The translations under genes and the position numbers were made by a program. The notes beneath the pieces were generated by a model. That model was not told where the DNA came from, searched no databases, and worked only from the letters and a program-made list of their open reading frames with translations. Shown piece by piece: positions 27,689-36,780 of a stretch of DNA of 64,000 bases. Position 1 is the first letter of the stretch. Each line of letters begins with the position of its first letter. Source of the DNA: Aeromicrobium duanguangcaii (lineage in GTDB: Bacteria; Actinomycetota; Actinomycetes; Propionibacteriales; Nocardioidaceae); contig NZ_CP101990.1 in assembly GCF_024508295.1 (NCBI RefSeq), positions 1,116,001-1,180,000 of the forward strand. Reading direction: 5' to 3'.

Positions 27689-29442
27689 TGGCGACCGCAA
27701 CCTTCGATGCCCCCGAGGCACGGAGCACTCCCGCGAAGAAGGAGCGCTCGCTCGGAACGAAGGCCTTCACGCTGCTGACGACCACCGACCACAAGGTCAT
27801 CGGTCAGATGTACGCCGTGACGACGTTCTTCTTCTTCATCTTCGGCGGCATCCTGGCGCTCATCATCCGCGCCGAGCTCGCCCGCCCGGGTGGACAGCTC
27901 GTCGGTGACGAGACGTACAACCAGCTGTTCACGATGCACGGCACGATCATGCTGCTCATGTTCGCGACGCCGCTGTTCTTCGCGTTCGGCAACATGATCA
28001 TGCCGCTGCAGATCGGCGCTCCCGACGTGGCGTTCCCGCGTCTGAACATGTTCAGCTACTGGCTGTACCTGTTCGGCTCGCTGATCGCGGTCTCGGGCTT
28101 CATCGTGCCCGGCGGCGCCGCCAGCTTCGGCTGGTTCGCGTACCTGCCGCTGTCGGACTCGATCAACAGCCCCGGCGTCGGTGGCGACCTGTGGGTCATG
28201 GGTCTGTACATGTCGGGCCTGGGCACGATCCTGGGTGCCGTCAACTTCATCACCACGATCTTCTGCATGCGCGCTCCGGGCATGACCATGTTCCGGATGC
28301 CGATCTTCGTGTGGAACACGCTGGTCACCAGCATCCTGATCATCGTCGTGTTCCCGGTGTTCGCCGCGGCTCTGCTCGCGCTGGGCGCGGACCGCATGCT
28401 CGGTGCTCACGTGTTCGACCCATCGACCGGTGGACCGATCATGTACCAGCACCTGTTCTGGTTCTTCGGACACCCAGAGGTCTACATCATCGCCCTGCCG
28501 TTCTTCGGCATCATCACCGAAGTCCTGCCGGTCTTCAGCCGCAAGCCGGTCTTCGGCTACGTCGGCCTGGTCGGCGCGACGCTGGCGATCGCGGTCCTCT
28601 CGGCCGCGGTGTGGGCGCACCACATGTTCGTGACGGGGGCGGTCAACCTCGCGTTCTTCTCCTTCATGACGTTGTTGATCGGCGTGCCAACCGGTGTGAA
28701 GTTCTTCAACTGGATCGGCACGATGTGGGGCGGGTCCGTGTCGTTCGACTCGCCGCTGCTGTTCTCGCTGGGCTTCCTGACGACCTTCCTGTTCGGTGGT
28801 CTGACCGGCATCGTGCTGGCCTCGCCGGCGCTGGACTTCCACCTGTCCGACACGTACTTCGTGGTGGCGCACTTCCACTACGTGGTGTTCGGCACGGTCG
28901 TGTTCGCGATGTTCGCGGGCTACTACTACTGGTGGCCCAAGATGACGGGCCGGATGCTCGACGAGAAGCTGGCCAAGATCCACTTCTGGCTGCTGTTCGT
29001 CGGCTTCCACCTGACCTTCCTGGTCCAGCACTGGCTGGGTGTCGAGGGCTTCCCGCGTCGCTACGCCGACTACCTGCCCGGTGACGGCTTCACGCGACTC
29101 AACGAGATCTCGACGATCGGTGCCTTCCTGCTCGGTGCCTCCACGCTGCCGTTCATCTACAACGTGTGGAAGTCCCGCAACGCGCCCCTGGTGCGTCAGG
29201 ACGACCCGTGGGGCTGGGGCCGCTCGCTGGAGTGGGCCACGTCGAGCCCGCCGCCGCGTCACAACTTCGTGTCGCTGCCGCGGATCCGCTCGGAGAGCCC
29301 GGCCTTCGACCTGCACCACCCGGACGTGGTGGAGCTGGAGATGGCCCAGAACCCCGACGCCAACGACGCCCTGGCGGACACTCCCGACGTGGAGGGTCGC
29401 TCCGAGGCGCTCGGCGGCAACAACCCCAAGGCTGGTGAGTGA
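27688..29442 (+). CDS. ctaD: Cytochrome c oxidase subunit I (aa3 type)
   Basis: Catalytic subunit with haem a, haem a3 and CuB; reduces O2 and pumps protons. The 584-residue protein has 12 membrane segments. Visible ligands include the His of [20 protein letters not shown] with the cross-linked His-Tyr, the WAHHMF pair, and AHFHYVVFG for the haems. The C-terminal 60 residues are a charged tail usual in Actinobacteria. Operon ctaC-ctaD-ctaF. Confidence 0.98.
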   Translation: MATATFDAPEARSTPAKKERSLGTKAFTLLTTTDHKVIGQMYAVTTFFFFIFGGILALIIRAELARPGGQLVGDETYNQLFTMHGTIMLLMFATPLFFAFGNMIMPLQIGAPDVAFPRLNMFSYWLYLFGSLIAVSGFIVPGGAASFGWFAYLPLSDSINSPGVGGDLWVMGLYMSGLGTILGAVNFITTIFCMRAPGMTMFRMPIFVWNTLVTSILIIVVFPVFAAALLALGADRMLGAHVFDPSTGGPIMYQHLFWFFGHPEVYIIALPFFGIITEVLPVFSRKPVFGYVGLVGATLAIAVLSAAVWAHHMFVTGAVNLAFFSFMTLLIGVPTGVKFFNWIGTMWGGSVSFDSPLLFSLGFLTTFLFGGLTGIVLASPALDFHLSDTYFVVAHFHYVVFGTVVFAMFAGYYYWWPKMTGRMLDEKLAKIHFWLLFVGFHLTFLVQHWLGVEGFPRRYADYLPGDGFTRLNEISTIGAFLLGASTLPFIYNVWKSRNAPLVRQDDPWGWGRSLEWATSSPPPRHNFVSLPRIRSESPAFDLHHPDVVELEMAQNPDANDALADTPDVEGRSEALGGNNPKAGE

Positions 29443-29445
29443 CCG

Positions 29446-29841
29446 ATGCGCAAGGAGTTCTGGCTCTTCCTGAGCTGTGGCGTGTTCTTCGTGATCGTCA
29501 CGCCCGTCTACTGGGCGCTGACGCACGAGGTCACCGGCACCACCGCGCTGACCATGGCGATGCTGCTGTTCTTCATGATCAGCTTCTACCTGTGGTTCGT
29601 CACCAAGGCCATTCCCGAGCGTCCTGAGGACCGCAAGGACGGCGAGATCCTCGAGGGAGCCGGCGAGCTGGGCTTCTTCCCGCCCTTCAGCTGGTGGCCG
29701 CTGTTCGCCGCCCTGTCGTTCGGACTGCTCGTCCTGGGTGTCGTCTTCGGCTGGTGGCTGTTCATCATGGCCCTGCCGTTCGGCGCGATCTGCGTCATCG
29801 GCTGGCTGTTCGAGTTCTACCGAGGCGAGCACGCTCACTGA
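29446..29841 (+). CDS. ctaF: Cytochrome c oxidase subunit IV (CtaF)
   Basis: The 131-residue membrane protein with four hydrophobic segments (about 4-22, 30-50, 80-100, 103-122) matches the actinobacterial subunit IV family, which stabilises the aa3 oxidase in the bcc-aa3 supercomplex. It starts 3 bases after ctaD and ends just before a strong terminator. Confidence 0.94.
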   Translation: MRKEFWLFLSCGVFFVIVTPVYWALTHEVTGTTALTMAMLLFFMISFYLWFVTKAIPERPEDRKDGEILEGAGELGFFPPFSWWPLFAALSFGLLVLGVVFGWWLFIMALPFGAICVIGWLFEFYRGEHAH

Positions 29842-29855
29842 GCCGACCTCCTCTC

Positions 29856-29899
29856 ACGCAACGCACCCGGTGTCCTCGACACCGGGTGCGTTGCGTTTT
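29856..29899 (+). terminator. Rho-independent terminator of ctaC-ctaD-ctaF
   Basis: A 19-bp perfect stem (29856-29874 with 29878-29896), 3-base loop, and a T-run. Confidence 0.95.
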
Positions 29900-29921
29900 C
29901 GGGGAAGGTGGGTCCGCTGCC

Positions 29922-29927
29922 TACACT
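29922..29927 (+). promoter_or_regulatory. Leaderless -10 of the L,D-transpeptidase gene
   Basis: TACACT, 6 bases before ATG 29934. Confidence 0.6.
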
Positions 29928-29933
29928 TTGAGG

Positions 29934-31124
29934 ATGAGAACTGTCGGACGCCTCGTCACGAGCCTGATGCTCGCCGTGCTCGTCCTCTCCGGCTGCACCG
30001 ACGGCGGGGGAGTGAAGAACCCCGTCAAGGCCGTGGCGCCGAAGGACCCGCTGACGATCGAGACGAACGTCGACAACGGCGCCTCGTCCGTCCCGGTCGA
30101 CACCCTGGTGACGGTCGACGGATTCGACGGCCAGCTGTCGGACGTGTCGCTGGCCTCGCAGGACGGCAAGACGAAGGTCCCCGGTGACATCCGCGGCGTC
30201 CGCTGGACCGCGCAGCAGTTCCTCGAGCCCGGCACGTCGTACGTGCTCACGGCCGCCGGCACGGGTGACGACGGCAAGAAGGTCACGTCCACGACGCGCT
30301 TCACCACGAAGGCGCTGTCGCTCGACGAGCAGACCTATCCCGCCGTGGCGCCGCTCCAGGGCGAGACCGTCGGCGTGGGGATGCCCGTCATCGTCAGCTT
30401 CGACCTGCCCGTGAAGGATCGCGCCGCGTTCGAGAAGCGGATGAAGGTCACGGCCCAGCCGGCGACCGTCGGCGGCTGGTACTGGCTCAGCGACAACACC
30501 GCGCACTGGCGCCCGAAGAGCTACTGGAAGCCCGGCACCAAGGTCTCGGTCGACCTGGCCCTCAACAGCGTCCCCGCCGGCGACGGCATCTACGGCCAGC
30601 AGGACCAGCGCGTGGACTTCACGGTCGGCCGGTCGGTCGTCTCGATCGTCGACACCAAGCGGCACCGCATGACGGTCAAGATCGACGGCAAGGCCCGCCG
30701 GACGATCCCGGTGTCGACCGGCGACGCCTCGCACCGCAGCCGCAACGGCACCAAGCTCGTCATGGAGAAGCACGAGTCCATCGACATGGACGCTGCCACG
30801 ACCGGCGTGGACTCCGACGACCCGAACTACTACAACCTCAAGGGCGTCAAGTACGCCCTGCGGGTGACGAACTCCGGGGAGTTCCTGCACGCCGCGCCGT
30901 GGTCGGCCGCGTCGCAGGGCAACGCCAACGTGAGTCACGGCTGCGTGGGCATGAGCACGGCGAACGCCGGCTGGTTGTTCTCGCAGAGCAAGCGCGGCGA
31001 CGTGGTCCGCTACGTGGGCAGTCCCCGGCGTCTCGAGCCGGCCAACGGCTGGACGGACTGGAACGTGTCCTGGAGCGACTGGCTCGAGGGCTCGGCGCTG
31101 CAGGGCGAGGACCCGGCGGCCTGA
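29934..31124 (+). CDS. Lipoprotein L,D-transpeptidase (YkuD)
   Basis: Makes 3-3 crosslinks in peptidoglycan outside the membrane. The 396-residue protein has a lipoprotein signal with LSGC (Cys 21), two immunoglobulin-like domains (about 40-150 and 150-250) as in mycobacterial LdtB-type enzymes, and a YkuD catalytic domain with SHGCVGMS (Cys 337) and the upstream His in FLHAAPW. In M. tuberculosis this neighbourhood instead carries mmpS3 after the oxidase genes, so the position is specific to this lineage. A ctaF terminator lies just upstream. Confidence 0.95.
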   Translation: MRTVGRLVTSLMLAVLVLSGCTDGGGVKNPVKAVAPKDPLTIETNVDNGASSVPVDTLVTVDGFDGQLSDVSLASQDGKTKVPGDIRGVRWTAQQFLEPGTSYVLTAAGTGDDGKKVTSTTRFTTKALSLDEQTYPAVAPLQGETVGVGMPVIVSFDLPVKDRAAFEKRMKVTAQPATVGGWYWLSDNTAHWRPKSYWKPGTKVSVDLALNSVPAGDGIYGQQDQRVDFTVGRSVVSIVDTKRHRMTVKIDGKARRTIPVSTGDASHRSRNGTKLVMEKHESIDMDAATTGVDSDDPNYYNLKGVKYALRVTNSGEFLHAAPWSAASQGNANVSHGCVGMSTANAGWLFSQSKRGDVVRYVGSPRRLEPANGWTDWNVSWSDWLEGSALQGEDPAA

Positions 31125-31147
31125 GCCTCAGCCGGCCGGTCCCGTGA

Positions 31148-31720
31148 TCAGGACTGTGCGGCCTTCTTCGCCGCCTTCTGCTCTCGCTTGAACTCGCGCA
31201 CCTTCGTCAAGGTCTCGGGACTCGTGATGTCGGCGACGCTGCGGTGCCCCGGCTGTCCGTAGTCGCCGGCAGCCTCGCGCCAGCCCTCGCCGGTGTACCC
31301 GTACTGCTTGCCCAGCAGGGCGAGGAAGATCTTGGCCTTCTGCTCGCCGAACCCCGGCAGCGCCTTGAGCCGCTTGAGCACCTCGGCCCCATCGGGCGAG
31401 CCCTGGGTCCAGATCGCCGAGGCGTCGCCACCCCACTCGTCGCGCACGGCGACCGCCAGCGCCTGCACGCGACCGGCCATCGACCCGGGGTAGCGGTGCA
31501 CGGCGGGAGTCTGGCGGAACACGGCCTCGAACGACTGGGGGTCCTGCGCGGCGATCTCGGCGGGCTCGAGCGTGCCGACCCGCTCGCGGATCTTCGCCGG
31601 ACCGGCGAACGCCGTCTCCATCGCGATCTGCTGATCGAGCAGCATCCCGACCAGGAGAGCGAACGGGTCGTCGGTCAGCAGCTGGTCGGCGGTGGCGTCG
31701 CCGGTGATCGAGAGGCTCAT
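31148..31720 (-). CDS. HhH-GPD family protein
   Basis: The 190-residue protein has a helix-hairpin-helix (LKALPGFGEQKAKIFLALLG, about residues 123-142) of the HhH-GPD DNA glycosylase fold. The lyase Lys and catalytic Asp of EndoIII/MutY positions are not obvious and there is no Fe-S cluster cysteine set, so base-excision activity is uncertain. The C-terminus is Lys/Ala-rich. Its ATG overlaps the stop of the condensation-domain gene (ATGA), so the two are co-translated. It ends 24 bases beyond the L,D-transpeptidase stop, tail to tail. Confidence 0.85.
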   Translation of the reverse strand: MSLSITGDATADQLLTDDPFALLVGMLLDQQIAMETAFAGPAKIRERVGTLEPAEIAAQDPQSFEAVFRQTPAVHRYPGSMAGRVQALAVAVRDEWGGDASAIWTQGSPDGAEVLKRLKALPGFGEQKAKIFLALLGKQYGYTGEGWREAAGDYGQPGHRSVADITSPETLTKVREFKREQKAAKKAAQS

Positions 31721-33060
31721 GCCCCCATCCTCGCCGGTCGTTCCTCCGGTGCTGCGCCAGGCCCCGTGGGGGCGCCCGTGGCGAGCGCGCGCATGCGGGC
31801 GACGAGATCGTCCAGCCAGGCGCCGACGTTGCGGCGCGCCGTGGCGGTGTCGGGGTAGCGGCACCGCAGGTGCACACCCGAGTCGTCGATGATGAACCAG
31901 AGCATCACGCCCTGGGTCGAGATGGCGGCGCTGACGTACTGGGCGTCCAGTCCGGCGGTGTCGATCCGGACCGGGAGCCGGCGCATGTCCAGCCACGAGA
32001 CCGCGAACATGCCCGGAGCCTCGGGCATCCCGCCCCAGGGTGCCATCAGGTCGGCCAGCGGCCACGAGCCGAGCCGGATGGCCTCGCGGACGGCGTCGGC
32101 GCAGGCCTTCGGGTCGGGGTTCTCCGACTCGAGGACGGCGTTGGTGATGAACCAGCCCACCGAGTCGTGCCAGCGCTCCTCGTAGCGGCTGTGTACGGGA
32201 AAGACGGTGCGCAGGGCGGTGCCGGCGAGCTCTCGCGTGGTCGTGGTCATCGCGGAGACGGCCAGGGCCAGCGTGGTGGCGTCCTCGGCGGCGGCCCGGG
32301 CCGAGAAGGCGGCCAGGCTGTCGAGATCGAGCACGTCGCGGATGACGACCCGCTCGGGCTGCGGCGTCGGGTCGCCCAAGGGGAGCGGGAAGCGGGGCAT
32401 CGCGCCACCGCCTGCGTCGATGACCTCGGCCCAGCGGCGGTGGATCTCGGGCGGGGCGGGGGAGCGCTGCTGCAGGGCGACCGTGTGCTCGGCGAAGGCC
32501 GGCACCTGCCGGGGCGTGGGCTCGATGCCCTGGCGGCGCTGGTCGAGGGCCGCCAGCACGTCACGGGCGATGACCAGCATCGACCACATGTCGACGTGGG
32601 CGTGGTCGGCCGCGACGACCAGGGTCGGGCCGTCGGCGGTCTCGATGACGCAGAAGCGGTGAGAGGGCTTCGAGTAGGGCCGGCACCCCGCGTCCAGCAC
32701 CGCGTGGAGCGCGTCGTTCATCGCCTGGCCGGGCTTCACCTCGTGCTCGGTCCAGCCTCCGTCGCCGACCGTCACCTCGTGCAGGCCGGGCGTCGCGTCG
32801 GCGCCGGGCACGAACACGGAGCGCAGGGTGCCGTGGGAGGCCACGACGGCCCGCCACGCGGCCGCGAGGTCCTCGCGGGCCACCGGAGCGCCCAGACGCA
32901 TCGCCAGGGCCATCCAGGAGCCGGCCCGGTCGCCGGCGCCGACGTGACGCGCCTGGTCGAACGACACGGGCAGGGGAGCGCCGGGCGCCGAGAACGTGAG
33001 GTCGTGGCTCAGCAGGGGGCCGAACGGCAGGCGCAGGTGCGCGACGTGCGTGAGACGCAT
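31717..33060 (-). CDS. Stand-alone condensation-domain acyltransferase
   Basis: The 447-residue protein has the chloramphenicol-acetyltransferase/condensation fold with the active-site motif HAHVDMWSM (HxxxD) near residue 155 and a matching DSVGWFITN segment (the DFGWG-like bridge region) near 295. Such single-domain proteins include PapA-type acyltransferases and wax ester synthases, but no carrier protein or NRPS is seen nearby, so donor and acceptor are unknown. ATG 33060 is 6 bases after TAGGTT. Overlap with the HhH-GPD gene implies a shared transcript, which is odd functionally. Confidence 0.82.
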   Translation of the reverse strand: MRLTHVAHLRLPFGPLLSHDLTFSAPGAPLPVSFDQARHVGAGDRAGSWMALAMRLGAPVAREDLAAAWRAVVASHGTLRSVFVPGADATPGLHEVTVGDGGWTEHEVKPGQAMNDALHAVLDAGCRPYSKPSHRFCVIETADGPTLVVAADHAHVDMWSMLVIARDVLAALDQRRQGIEPTPRQVPAFAEHTVALQQRSPAPPEIHRRWAEVIDAGGGAMPRFPLPLGDPTPQPERVVIRDVLDLDSLAAFSARAAAEDATTLALAVSAMTTTTRELAGTALRTVFPVHSRYEERWHDSVGWFITNAVLESENPDPKACADAVREAIRLGSWPLADLMAPWGGMPEAPGMFAVSWLDMRRLPVRIDTAGLDAQYVSAAISTQGVMLWFIIDDSGVHLRCRYPDTATARRNVGAWLDDLVARMRALATGAPTGPGAAPEERPARMGA

Positions 33061-33066
33061 GCCAGT

Positions 33067-33072
33067 AACCTA
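33067..33072 (-). promoter_or_regulatory. Leaderless -10 of the condensation-domain gene
   Basis: TAGGTT on the minus strand, 6 bases before ATG 33060. Confidence 0.55.
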
Positions 33073-33105
33073 TTCCCCTGATCCCACGCGAGCGCAGGAG
33101 GCGGC

Positions 33106-33888
33106 GTGCACAGGTTCACGGTGCCGGGTGCCGAGCTCGCCTGGGCGTTCAGCGACGAGTCCGGCTCCGCGGTCGTCCAACTCCACGGCCTCACGTCCAG
33201 TCGGGCACGCGACCGGGTGCTCGACCTCGACCTCGGCCGCGGACTGTCCGGCACGCGACTGCTGCGCTACGACGCGCGGGGCCACGGCCACTCGTCCGGC
33301 CGCGCCGAGCCCGAGGACTACCGGTGGCCCTCGCTGGCTGACGATCTCCTGCGTCTGCTGGACCACTGGTTCCCGGGGGAGCGGGTGCACGGCGTGGGCC
33401 CGTCCATGGGAACCGCCACGCTGCTGCACGCCGCGGTCCGCGAGCCGGACCGGTTCAGCGGGTTGACCCTGCTGCTGCCGCCCACGGCGTGGGCCACGCG
33501 AGCGGCCCGCGCCGGCGACTACCTGCGCATGGCCGACCTCATCGAGACGGACGGCATCGAGCGCGTGATCGAGGAGGGCAGGGACGCCCCGCGACCCCCG
33601 GCGACCGTCGGCCACCCCGACACCGTGCCCGACGTGACCGCCGAGCTGCTGCCGTCGGTGCTGCGCGGCGCCGCTCGCAGCGACCTGCCGGCGCCCGACG
33701 CGCTCGCAGGGATCGAGGTCCCCACCACGGTGCTGGCCTGGGTCGAGGACCCGGCCCACCCGCTGTCGACGGCAGAGGCGCTGGTCGAGCTCATGCCTCG
33801 GGCCACGCTGCAGGTCGCCCGGACCGGTGCGGAGGTGCGCCGCTGGCCGGGCGTGCTGGCGGCCGACATCGCGCAGCACAGCCGCTGA
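33106..33888 (+). CDS. Alpha/beta hydrolase
   Basis: The 260-residue protein has the alpha/beta hydrolase oxyanion-loop sequence VQLHGLTSS, YDARGHGHSSG, and nucleophile elbow GVGPSMGTA (Ser in GPSMG, a variant of GxSxG). No signal peptide. Similar proteins act as esterases or lactonases; the substrate is unknown. GCAGGAGG lies 5 bases before the GTG. A bidirectional terminator separates it from qcrB. Confidence 0.85.
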   Translation: MHRFTVPGAELAWAFSDESGSAVVQLHGLTSSRARDRVLDLDLGRGLSGTRLLRYDARGHGHSSGRAEPEDYRWPSLADDLLRLLDHWFPGERVHGVGPSMGTATLLHAAVREPDRFSGLTLLLPPTAWATRAARAGDYLRMADLIETDGIERVIEEGRDAPRPPATVGHPDTVPDVTAELLPSVLRGAARSDLPAPDALAGIEVPTTVLAWVEDPAHPLSTAEALVELMPRATLQVARTGAEVRRWPGVLAADIAQHSR

Positions 33889-33930
33889 GCGGGCCACCAC
33901 CCCCGCGGGCACGAACCGCACGAGCAACGC

Positions 33931-33965
33931 ACGAGGGCCCCGACCGCAATGGTCGGGGCCCTCGT
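33931..33965. terminator. Bidirectional terminator between hydrolase and qcrB
   Basis: Perfect 15-bp arms (33931-33945, 33951-33965) with a 5-base loop between two convergent genes; no clear T-run. Confidence 0.85.
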
Positions 33966-33979
33966 ACGTGCGATGTGGA

Positions 33980-35692
33980 TCAGTGGACGCGCGGGACGCC
34001 CGTCTCGGAGACTCCCTGGAAGTCGTCTCCCAGCTCGACCGGGTGCTCGCCGTTGTGCTCGAAGTGCTCGGCCGCGTGCTCCATGTCCGTGCGGGTCGGC
34101 TTGTCGACCGAACCGTCGTAGTAGAAGCGGCGCAGCTTCGCGCGGAACGACTCCTTGCGGTAGTTCGGGTTGCGAACACCGTAGGCGTCGGTCTTGTGCG
34201 CGACCTCGGCGTCGAGCTCGGGCAGACGCTCACGAGAGGCCGTGAGCGTGTAGGCCTCGGTCTCGGGCAGCGGCGCATGGCGTTCGGAGTAGCCGCCGTC
34301 GGGGGAGCGGTCGATGACGCCCGTCTCCCAGCCGTGGGTCAGCGTCTCGTTGTCCTTGCGCTGCAGCGAGATGCAGATCCGCTTGGTGATGATGAACGCG
34401 ATGACCGGGAAGATGAACAGCCCGAATCGCAGCACCCACGTGATCGCGAAGATGTCCAGGCCGAACTTGAGCGCGATGATGTCGTTGCCGCCGGCGATCC
34501 AGCCGACGCCGTAGGCGGTCATCGCCGCGACGCCGAGCGCGGTGCGCACCGGAGCGTTGCGGGGACGCTCGAGCAGGTGGTGCTCGCGCTGGTCACCGGT
34601 GATCCACTTCTCGATGAACGGCCACAGGGCCAGCGAGGTGAACAGGATGCCCAGGCCGCCGACACCCGGCAGGAACACGCTCCAGGTCCACGTGCGGTTG
34701 AACCACGTGGTCTCCAGCGGAGGCATGAGGCGCACGAGGCCCTCGGACAGACCCATGTACCAGTCCGGCTGCGAGCCGGCGGTGACCTCGGACGGGTTGT
34801 ACGGACCGTACGCCCACACCGGGTTGATCTGGATCAGTGCGCCCATGAGCGCCAGGAAGCCGAAGACGACGAAGAAGAAGCCGCCGGCCTTGGCCATGTA
34901 GACCGGGAGCATCGGGTAGCCGACGACGTTGTCCTCGGTGCGGCCGGCGCCGGGCCACTGCGTGTGCTTGTGGTAGACGAGCAGCAGCATGTGGGCGCCG
35001 ATGAGTCCGAGCAGCAGGGCCGGGATCAGCAGGATGTGGGCCATGTACAGGCGCGGGATGATGATGTCGCCGGGGAACTCGCCACCGAAGACGAAGAACT
35101 CCAGGTACGAGCCGACCAGCGGGATCGAGCGGATCAGACCGTCGACGAAGCGAAGGCCCGTGCCCGAGAGCAGGTCGTCGGGCAGCGAGTAGCCCGCGAA
35201 GCCCTCGACCATGCCGAGGCTCAGCAGGCCGACGCCGATGAGCCAGTTGACCTCACGCGGCTTGCGGTACGCGCCCGTGAAGAACACGCGCAGCGCGTGG
35301 GCCATCATCGCCGCCACGAACAGGGCAGCCGCCCAGTGGTGGATCTGGCGCATCAGCAGGCCGCCGCGGATGTCGAACGAGATGTCGAGCGTCGAGGCGT
35401 AGGCCTGCGACATCTCGATGCCGTAGAGCGGGCCGTACGAGCCCGTGTACTCGACCTCGCCCATGCTGGGGACGAACCACAGCGTCAGGAAGACGCCGGT
35501 GATCAGCAGGACGACGAAGCTCCACAGGGCGATCTCGCCGAGCATGAAGGACCAGTGCTCGGGGAAGACCTTGCGCAGGTTCTTCTTGCCGGCTGCGGCC
35601 AGGCCGAGCCGATCGTCGAGCCAGCCGACGGGGCCGGCCAGCTTCTTTCCGGTGGGGGAGTCCTCAACCCGGGTGAACGTGCTCTGGCTCAT
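33980..35692 (-). CDS. qcrB: Cytochrome bc1 complex cytochrome b subunit
   Basis: Oxidises menaquinol in the bcc complex. The 570-residue protein has eight or more membrane segments, the haem b His pairs (for example QIHHWAAALF and AHMLLLVYHKHTQ), and the quinol-site PDWYMG (the PEWY-like motif). The long charged C-terminal extension (about 430-570) is normal for Actinobacteria. Its ATG overlaps the qcrA stop by 4 bases. This subunit is the target of bcc inhibitors such as telacebec in mycobacteria. Confidence 0.97.
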   Translation of the reverse strand: MSQSTFTRVEDSPTGKKLAGPVGWLDDRLGLAAAGKKNLRKVFPEHWSFMLGEIALWSFVVLLITGVFLTLWFVPSMGEVEYTGSYGPLYGIEMSQAYASTLDISFDIRGGLLMRQIHHWAAALFVAAMMAHALRVFFTGAYRKPREVNWLIGVGLLSLGMVEGFAGYSLPDDLLSGTGLRFVDGLIRSIPLVGSYLEFFVFGGEFPGDIIIPRLYMAHILLIPALLLGLIGAHMLLLVYHKHTQWPGAGRTEDNVVGYPMLPVYMAKAGGFFFVVFGFLALMGALIQINPVWAYGPYNPSEVTAGSQPDWYMGLSEGLVRLMPPLETTWFNRTWTWSVFLPGVGGLGILFTSLALWPFIEKWITGDQREHHLLERPRNAPVRTALGVAAMTAYGVGWIAGGNDIIALKFGLDIFAITWVLRFGLFIFPVIAFIITKRICISLQRKDNETLTHGWETGVIDRSPDGGYSERHAPLPETEAYTLTASRERLPELDAEVAHKTDAYGVRNPNYRKESFRAKLRRFYYDGSVDKPTRTDMEHAAEHFEHNGEHPVELGDDFQGVSETGVPRVH

Positions 35693-36780
35693 AGGTCACC
35701 GCCGAACTTCTTGTTGAGCTGCTTCTGGTCGCGAGCGAGCTCGGGGTAGCTCGGAGCCACGATCTCGGGGAAGTCGCTGACTGCAATGAGGTAGCCCTCG
35801 CCGTCGACCGCGAGCGGCAGCTGCGGCAGCGGACGGGCGGCGGGACCGAAGATGACCCTGCCGTTGTCGGCCAGGTCGAAGGTCGACTGGTGGCACGGGC
35901 ACAGCAGGTGGTGCGTCTGCTGCTCCCACAGGCTGATCGGGCAGCCGACGTGGGTGCAGATCTTGGAGTAGCACAGGATGCCGTCGACGCCCCAGTTCTC
36001 ACGTCCCTTGGCGGGGGTGATGTCCTGCGGACGCATGCGGACGACGATGACCGCCGCCTTGGCCTTGGCCGCGAGCAGGTCGTGACCATGGATCACGGGG
36101 TGACCCTCGCCGTCGGTCTCGAAGAAGACCGCGGGCTCGCCGTTGACCAGCTGACCGACCTCGAGGTCGGAGGGCTTGATCGGCGTGCCCGAGACGTCGT
36201 TGACGACGCGCATGCCCTTCTTCCAGACCGTGACGTCCTGGTCGTGGGGGAGCGGGCCGAGGTCGCGCAGCAGCACGATGGCCGGCAGGCCCATGGCGCC
36301 GACGGCGCCGAGCAGGCTGTTGCGGATCAGGGGACGACGGCCGATGCCGCTCTCCTGGATGCCGGCGTTGATGTCGGCCATCGTGGCGGAGCGATCGTCG
36401 TCGCTGGAGCCAGCCGGGTGGCGCATCTCGACCATCTCGTGGTCGCCCATGAGCTTCTTGGCCCACTGGATGATTCCCACGCCGATGAGCAGCAGGCCGC
36501 CACCGAGCGTGGTGCCGAACGCGAAGTTCTGTGCCGACCAGCCGCCGAAGGCGTTACCGGATGCCGGGTCGCCGAAGGCGAAGACCCGCTCGTCCGCGTC
36601 GATCATGAAGTACGCGAAGCAGAAGCCGATCAGCAGCAGCGTGGCCAGGCCGAACATCGCGGCGATCTGGCGCTCGGTGCGACGCTCCTGAGCGACGTCG
36701 ACGTCCTGCGGACGGTACTGGTGGGGCTGGAGCCCCGGGTCGGCGATCGGATCGCCGGTGGTTTCGATTTCCGTGCTCAT
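35689..36780 (-). CDS. qcrA: Cytochrome bc1 complex Rieske iron-sulfur subunit
   Basis: Carries the 2Fe-2S cluster that takes electrons from menaquinol to cytochrome cc. The 363-residue protein has three N-terminal membrane segments (about 38-60, 85-107, 155-175), as in actinobacterial QcrA rather than the single helix of other bacteria. The Rieske ligands are in CTHVGCP and CPCHQSTF. It overlaps qcrC and qcrB by 4 bases each. Confidence 0.97.
   Translation of the reverse strand: MSTEIETTGDPIADPGLQPHQYRPQDVDVAQERRTERQIAAMFGLATLLLIGFCFAYFMIDADERVFAFGDPASGNAFGGWSAQNFAFGTTLGGGLLLIGVGIIQWAKKLMGDHEMVEMRHPAGSSDDDRSATMADINAGIQESGIGRRPLIRNSLLGAVGAMGLPAIVLLRDLGPLPHDQDVTVWKKGMRVVNDVSGTPIKPSDLEVGQLVNGEPAVFFETDGEGHPVIHGHDLLAAKAKAAVIVVRMRPQDITPAKGRENWGVDGILCYSKICTHVGCPISLWEQQTHHLLCPCHQSTFDLADNGRVIFGPAARPLPQLPLAVDGEGYLIAVSDFPEIVAPSYPELARDQKQLNKKFGGDL

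Noticed and set aside
27520..29838. 772-codon minus-strand frame opposite ctaD-ctaF
   Set aside because: Antisense shadow made of His, Arg, Asp and Gln runs; ctaD is unmistakable on the other strand.
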